A stretch of DNA of 64,000 nt from Arthrobacter sp. Alg241-R88. Lineage in GTDB: Bacteria > Actinomycetota > Actinomycetes > Actinomycetales > Micrococcaceae. Below are positions 62,278 to 64,000 of the stretch, piece after piece. The stretch lies in the NCBI RefSeq assembly GCF_900537115.1, contig NZ_UNRG01000007.1, forward strand, positions 79,657-143,656, in the 5' to 3' direction. The notes under the pieces are model-generated. The model saw only the letters and a program-made list of their open reading frames with translations. It did no database searches and was not told the origin of the DNA. The position numbers and the translations under genes were made by a program. Position 1 is the first letter of the stretch. Every line of letters begins with the position of its first letter.

Positions 62278-62339
62278 TGCAGGCAGTTATTACGTTCTGA
62301 AAGCTCCGGCCCTCGTTTCCCGCACAGACCACGTCACCC

Positions 62340-62798
62340 ACGCACGCCGGATCGTTGTCGCGTACCGCTGAGCTGATCGCCGCCAACGCCGTTCGCGAAG
62401 AGAACCCTTCCGATGTCGAGGGCTACAACGAACTCCTTACCGCTTCCGTGGTGGACCTGGTCCAGCGCCAGCAGAGCCTGGGCATCGATATCCCCAACGA
62501 CGGCGAATACGGGCATGCCAACGTCCGCCACGAGCACGAGTGGCGGGTCTGGGAGGACACCAAGCTCCCCGAGGGCAAGGTCATCATCCCGGGCATCGTC
62601 TCGCACGCCACCAATGTGGTGGAGCACCCGGACCTGGTGGCAGACAGGATCGTACGGTTCGCAGACGTTGTGGGCCGGGAGAACGTCATCGCCTCCACCG
62701 ACTGCGGCCTGGGCGGCAGGGCTCACCCGCAGATCGCCTTCGCCAAGCTGGAAGCCCTGGGCGAGGGTGCGCGCCGGGCCACCAAGCGGCCCTGGTAG
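62340..62798 (+). pseudogene. Internally deleted MetE-like (cobalamin-independent methionine synthase family) gene
   Basis: An open frame of about 153 codons from THAGSLSRTAEL to ATKRPW. The first 60 residues match the N-terminus of MetE-like family proteins (THAGSLPRTAEL, LGIDIPNDGEYG) and then join directly to the far C-terminal part (ANVRHEHEWRVWEDTKLPEGK, VSHATNVVEHP, ASTDCGLGGRAHP). I infer an in-frame loss of over 200 residues, at the join GEYGH-ANVRHE. The frame is open to 62301 but has no good start or ribosome site. Either a remnant or a new short protein; the active site cannot be complete. Estimates rely on my memory of the full-length family. Confidence 0.72.
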
Positions 62799-63010
62799 AC
62801 CGGGACAGAAAACGCAAAACCCGCCGGTTTCGTGCCCCGCTTGGATCGGGTGCGCGGGACCGGCGTTTCGTTTCGCAGGGCTTGCTAAACTGGTAAAGGC
62901 CGACCAGGAATCGGTCCGCCCCATTTCAACCACTTCGGATCTGCTGCGCCATTGTGCGCCCATTTTCGCGGTGGCAGCAACACCAATCCCCGCAGGAGAC
63001 CCAGCACTAC

Positions 63011-63643
63011 ATGACAGCCCTGGCACCCGAATCTTTCCATGATCAGCTTCTGAACCGCCGCTACGAACCGAATGTTGCAGCCGTCAACGAACTGTGCGAT
63101 TCCCTGCAGGGGGCCAAGCCCGGCACCATTGTGCCCTACGTGGACCCCATGCACGACGTCGACGAGTGCCGCATCATCAGCCTGTACTCGAACATCGGCG
63201 AGGCCGACCCGTCCGGTTTCATCACCGCCGGCGACCACGACGCCGCCACCCGGATGCTGGGGATCCAGTGGAAGCTGGGGCTGCGGCCGGAGTTCGTTAT
63301 GCCGTGGAACGTCCACCCCTGGCACGTGGCCGGGGAGGCCAACGGGAAGTTCACGCCGGACCAGATTTCCGCGGGCCTGAAGCCGCTGCTGAAATTCCTG
63401 GCGCTGGTTCCGCGCGCCTCGGTGATCGTGGCACACGGCACGGAGGCCAACCGCCTGGCCAACCTGCTGCTGAAGACTGAGGTGCCCCTGCTCTGGCGCC
63501 GCGGACTGAAGACGTACAAGGTGCGCTCCCTCAGCGGCCGTGCGTTTGCCGGCTCGCCCGCCCGCCAGGAGGAGTACCTCGAGGACATGCGCGTGGCCTA
63601 CGCCGACGCGATGGCCCGGACAGGCCTGCAGAAAGCCAGCTAA
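63011..63643 (+). CDS. Uracil-DNA-glycosylase-like protein
   Basis: 210 residues from ATG 63011. The block TIVPYVDPMHDVDECRII, the later EFVMPWNVHPWHVAG and VIVAHGTEANRLANLL resemble the UDG superfamily (motif positions of the catalytic pocket and the His-loop), in a group annotated as uracil-DNA glycosylase-like. The usual GQDPYH-type motif is absent, so this is a divergent member of uncertain activity. It ends 14 bases before the second palindromic element. Confidence 0.7.
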   Translation: MTALAPESFHDQLLNRRYEPNVAAVNELCDSLQGAKPGTIVPYVDPMHDVDECRIISLYSNIGEADPSGFITAGDHDAATRMLGIQWKLGLRPEFVMPWNVHPWHVAGEANGKFTPDQISAGLKPLLKFLALVPRASVIVAHGTEANRLANLLLKTEVPLLWRRGLKTYKVRSLSGRAFAGSPARQEEYLEDMRVAYADAMARTGLQKAS

Positions 63644-63657
63644 TCCCCCAAACCTGT

Positions 63658-63720
63658 GAGTTTTTGTCCAGATATGCAGGCCAAAACAGCGTTTTGAGCT
63701 GCATATCTGGACAAAAACTC
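63658..63720. repeat. Palindromic element with GAGTTTTTGTCC arms, copy 2
   Basis: Left arm 63658-63679 (starting GAGTTTTTGTCCAGATATG) and right arm 63699-63720 match perfectly over 22 bases; the loop holds AAAAC/GTTTT. Same element as 17026-17088, again just after a stop codon. Confidence 0.9.
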
Positions 63721-63760
63721 CTGCACGTACGACGGCGGCCGGTCACCTTTTCTTGAGTTC

Positions 63761-63806
63761 TAGCGGTCGTTGCAACACCCATAGATTTTGGGAGTTGCAA
63801 CGACCG
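63761..63806. mobile_element. Left end of an insertion sequence (hairpin end)
   Basis: CGGTCGTTGCAAC (63764-63776) and GTTGCAACGACCG (63794-63806) form a perfect 13-bp hairpin directly before the transposase frame. It is probably the terminal structure of an insertion sequence whose right end lies outside the window. The true left boundary is a guess. Confidence 0.55.
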
Positions 63807-64000
63807 TGCCGTATTTAAGCGATGTTTCAGGGGAGTCCCGGAAGTACGCGAGATCGACTGTTCCGCAGAGGGAAGAGTTCTTCCGGGTTTTTGACCGACT
63901 TGGAAGTGCGACATTGGCCGCGGCAGAACTGGGTTTGAACCGGAACAGCTGCTATCAGTGGCTCCGCAAGGCTGGCCTCACTTCCGGGAACACCGCATCA
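63806..64000 (+). CDS. IS30-family-like transposase, N-terminal part (cut by window edge)
   Basis: 65 open codons from GTG 63806 to the right edge. The sequence reads RKYARSTVPQREEFFRVFD, then LAAAELGLNRNSCYQWLRKAG, a helix-turn-helix like the first DNA-binding domain of actinobacterial IS30-family transposases. The catalytic DDE part would be outside the window, so the family is likely but not proven. The GTG lies within the last bases of the hairpin. Confidence 0.65.
   Translation, partial: MPYLSDVSGESRKYARSTVPQREEFFRVFDRLGSATLAAAELGLNRNSCYQWLRKAGLTSGNTAS

Noticed and set aside
62355..62798. Complete small methyltransferase gene
   Set aside because: The two halves are the ends of a much longer family protein and the middle with the active site is missing.

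Overview
The window is a high-GC actinobacterial chromosome segment. Gene content, small intergenic gaps, GTG/TTG starts with GGAG-type ribosome binding sites, a RamB-type regulator beside the glyoxylate-shunt genes, and small PurL with separate PurS and PurQ all fit the Micrococcaceae, most likely Arthrobacter or Pseudarthrobacter. That assignment rests on recognised protein families, not on a database search. The window starts inside an MHS-type transporter gene and ends inside an IS30-like transposase gene.

Layout. 1-3.8 kb: transporter fragment, divergent from a response regulator / histidine kinase / TAXI-lipoprotein operon. 4-9.2 kb: ramB, aceA and aceB, bracketed by two clusters of a short repeat built on CTCTCTCAC. 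9.2-17 kb: an MFS permease, a D-2-hydroxyacid dehydrogenase, and a ROK repressor divergent from a four-gene sugar-oxidation operon (TIM barrel, two Gfo/Idh/MocA dehydrogenases, TIM barrel). 17-24.7 kb: acetyltransferase, debranching-type glycosidase, GT4 glycosyltransferase, DsbA/FrnE-like protein, TetR regulator, LytR_C protein with a coupled small partner, and a HAD phosphatase. 24.7-32 kb: stealth-type phosphotransferase, phosphoesterase, glutathione peroxidase, and two paralogous secreted M23 peptidases with long Pro-rich tails. 32-38.6 kb: DUF2236 protein, tRNA-Ser, SRP RNA, dnaX, recR and a GNAT enzyme. 38.8-43.8 kb: ABC-2 exporter, aspartate kinase, two small paralogues and an OhrR-like regulator. 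43.8-49 kb: a compact operon with two SSI (subtilisin-inhibitor)-like genes around a glycosylase-like gene, convergent with a large secreted subtilase. 49.2-53.1 kb: purSQL. 53.1-59.3 kb: lipase-like hydrolase, a run of small conserved genes, a 2OG oxygenase, an ECF sigma / anti-sigma pair and a DUF1508 protein. 59.5-64 kb: purA, a secreted M14 carboxypeptidase, a collapsed MetE-like gene, a UDG-like gene and the insertion-sequence edge.

The most unusual features are the SSI-like / glycosylase-like / SSI-like operon facing a subtilase; two copies of a long palindrome with GAGTTTTTGTCC arms placed just after stop codons; the CTCTCTCAC repeat clusters around the glyoxylate block; the TAXI receptor without TRAP membrane subunits in a two-component operon; and the internally deleted MetE-like gene. 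Several well-defined operators are visible: a ROK palindrome over a promoter, a TetR dyad touching its own start codon, a MarR palindrome, and an 11-bp dyad upstream of the carboxypeptidase gene.
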